DNA of 64,000 bases from Spirilliplanes yamanashiensis (GTDB lineage: Bacteria > Actinomycetota > Actinomycetes > Mycobacteriales > Micromonosporaceae): contig NZ_BOOY01000006.1 of NCBI RefSeq assembly GCF_016863475.1, forward strand, positions 62,001 through 126,000. The letters are read 5' to 3'. The notes under the pieces are model-generated. The model saw only the letters and a program-made list of their open reading frames with translations. It did not search any database and was not told the DNA's origin. A program made the translations under genes and the position numbers. Position 1 is the stretch's first letter, and every line of letters begins with the position of its first letter. Shown in pieces: positions 62,514 through 64,000 of this stretch.

Positions 62514-64000
62514 ATGGCGGAATCCGACATCGGTGCGGCTGTGCGCGCCGGCTACGCGTTCACCGGCCCGGCCCTCGACCTCGGCGCCCTCGTCGTCGAC
62601 GGCGCCGCCTGCGACCCCACGGCCAAGGTGCGCATCCCGCTCGCCATGGTGAACCGGCACGGCCTCGTCGCGGGCGCCACCGGCACCGGCAAGACGAAGA
62701 CCCTGCAGGCGATGGCGGAGCAGCTGTCCGCCGCGGGCGTGCCCGTGTTCCTCGCCGACATCAAGGGCGACCTGTCGGGCCTCGCCACCCCCGGCGACGC
62801 CACCGAGCGGGTCACCACCCGGGCCACCGACATCGGCTACGACTGGCAGCCCGCCGCGTACCCCGTCGAGTTCTTCGCCCTGGGCGGGGTCGGCACGGGC
62901 GTGCCGGTGCGGGCCACCGTCACCGCGTTCGGCCCCACGCTGCTGGCGAAGGTGCTCGGCCTCAACGACGTCCAGGAGTCCTCGCTCGGCCTGGTCTTCC
63001 ACTTCGCCGACCGCAACGGCCTGCCGCTGCTCGACCTCAAGGACCTGCGGGCCGTCGTCCAGCACCTGACGTCGCCCGCCGGCGCCGCGGCGCTGGCCGA
63101 GCTGGGCGGGCTGTCGAAGGCCACCGCCGGGGTCATCCTGCGCAAGCTCATCAGCTTCGCCGACGGCGGCGCCGACGAGTTCTTCGGCGAGCCCGAGTTC
63201 GACACCCGCGACTTCCTGCGCGTGCACCCGGACGGCCGCGGCGTCGTCAGCGTGCTGGAGCTGCCCGGCCTGCAGGACCGGCCCGACCTGTTCGCCACGT
63301 TCCTGATGTGGTTCCTGGCCGACCTGTTCGACGACCTGCCCGAGGTCGGCGACGTCGAGAAGCCGAAGCTGGTGTTCTTCTTCGACGAGGCGCACCTGCT
63401 GTTCCGCGACGCCTCGAAGGAGTTCCTGGCCGCCATCACCCAGACCGTGCGGCTCATCCGGTCCAAGGGCGTCGGCATCTTCTTCGTCACCCAGACCCCC
63501 AAGGACGTCCCCGGCGACGTGCTCGCCCAGCTCGGCAACCGCATCCAGCACGCGCTGCGCGCGTACACGCCCGAGGACGCCAAGGCGCTCAAGGCGACGG
63601 TGTCGACGTTCCCGCGCTCGGACTACGACCTGGAGGAGGTGCTCACCCAGCTCGGCACCGGCGAGGCCGTCGTGACGGTGCTCAGCGAGCGCGGCGCCCC
63701 CACCCCGGTCGCGTGGACCCGGCTGCCGCCGCCGCGCTCGCGGATGGCCCCGGCGGACGCCGCGGTGGCGGAGGGGATCGTGGCGGCGTCGCCGCTGCTG
63801 GCCGCGTACGGCACCGAGGTCGACCGCGAGTCCGCCTACGAGCGCCTGCTCGCGAAGGTCACGCCCGCCCCGGCGCCCGCCCCCGCCCCGCCGCCCGCGG
63901 CCCCGGCGCCCGCGCCCGCCGATGCCGGTCCGGGGTTCCTCGAGCGGGCGCTCGGCAACACCGCCGTGCGCGGCGCCCTGCGCAGCGCGGCGACCGCCGC
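62514..64000 (+). CDS. HerA/YjgR-type ATPase (DUF853), 3' end cut by window
   Basis: At least 495 residues; open at the right edge. Walker A GATGTGKT (54-61), FLADIKGDLSGLA, Walker B VFFFDEAHLLF, and sensor SKGVGIFFVTQTPKDVP. Family is the FtsK/HerA-like hexameric ATPase with an inserted DUF853 core; role in DNA or protein translocation is unresolved. An Ala/Pro linker starts near residue 450 and runs into a region ending GFLERALGNTAVRGALRSAATA. ATG 62514 is the first in frame after a stop. Confidence 0.88.
   Translation, partial: MAESDIGAAVRAGYAFTGPALDLGALVVDGAACDPTAKVRIPLAMVNRHGLVAGATGTGKTKTLQAMAEQLSAAGVPVFLADIKGDLSGLATPGDATERVTTRATDIGYDWQPAAYPVEFFALGGVGTGVPVRATVTAFGPTLLAKVLGLNDVQESSLGLVFHFADRNGLPLLDLKDLRAVVQHLTSPAGAAALAELGGLSKATAGVILRKLISFADGGADEFFGEPEFDTRDFLRVHPDGRGVVSVLELPGLQDRPDLFATFLMWFLADLFDDLPEVGDVEKPKLVFFFDEAHLLFRDASKEFLAAITQTVRLIRSKGVGIFFVTQTPKDVPGDVLAQLGNRIQHALRAYTPEDAKALKATVSTFPRSDYDLEEVLTQLGTGEAVVTVLSERGAPTPVAWTRLPPPRSRMAPADAAVAEGIVAASPLLAAYGTEVDRESAYERLLAKVTPAPAPAPAPPPAAPAPAPADAGPGFLERALGNTAVRGALRSAATA

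Overview
The window is about 75% G+C, with dense short-gap gene packing, frequent GTG starts and ATGA/GTGA/TAATG overlaps. Together with a ChvE/Ggu sugar transporter, SARP and ROK regulators, a DUF3618 stress operon and a class-B SdhCAB, this points to a filamentous actinomycete. Micromonosporales (Actinoplanes, Micromonospora or Dactylosporangium relatives) fits best, but the genus is inference. I see no rRNA, tRNA, CRISPR array, transposase or prophage. The 5' edge cuts a YdcF-like gene and the 3' edge cuts a HerA-like ATPase gene.

Layout. 0-5 kb: envelope and housekeeping genes, then a Zur-box-controlled COG0523 (CobW-like) gene and a STAS anti-sigma antagonist. 5-17 kb: secreted proteins, namely a GH2 glycosidase with a C-terminal LamG domain, a LysM/M15 peptidase, and a divergent pair of very large LamG-type surface proteins with similar SipW-type signal peptides. 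16.5-22 kb: a monosaccharide ABC transporter operon (gguA-gguB-chvE) with a downstream ROK repressor and a double palindrome at its promoter. 22-26.6 kb: a LysR regulator divergent from sdhCAB (class-B succinate dehydrogenase/fumarate reductase). 26.6-31.2 kb: a Tat lipoprotein esterase, a histidine-kinase-like protein lacking the phospho-acceptor His, a GH6 cellulase lipoprotein, a GH16-like protein and a type IB topoisomerase.

31.3-35.7 kb: a giant hybrid sensor kinase/PP2C phosphatase whose C-terminal RsbW-like domain is cut by a one-base frameshift, followed by a STAS protein. 35.7-40.4 kb: a geranylgeranyl-reductase-like flavoprotein, a YiaA/B membrane gene broken by an in-frame TAG, a lower-GC patch with two accessory genes (a small conserved protein and a DUF6082 protein), an M48 protease and a Nudix hydrolase. 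40.4-48.7 kb: an NmrA-type protein, aldose epimerase, two methyltransferases, an AfsR/SARP regulator, an alpha/beta hydrolase and a 53-residue protein. 48.8-51.6 kb: a response regulator with a metal-ligand-less HD-like domain, a coupled Hpt protein, a heme-oxygenase-like diiron enzyme and a CDGSH protein. 51.7-53.5 kb: a three-gene amphipathic-helix/holin-like/DUF3618 envelope stress operon. 53.7-64 kb: an SlpE-type exopeptidase, a DesK/DesR-like two-component pair divergent from a fatty-acid desaturase, OsmC, a LolA-like protein divergent from an OmpR/kinase pair, and a HerA-like ATPase.

Two themes connect the genes. One is carbohydrate scavenging: secreted GH2, GH6 and GH16 enzymes and LamG surface proteins, ChvE-type monosaccharide import with a ROK regulator, and aldose epimerase. 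The other is signalling and envelope stress: partner-switching STAS/PP2C/RsbW modules, three two-component-type systems and the DUF3618 operon. The most notable anomalies are the frameshift at 35150-35153, the TAG at 37008-37010, the His-less kinase-like protein, and the divergent LamG pair.
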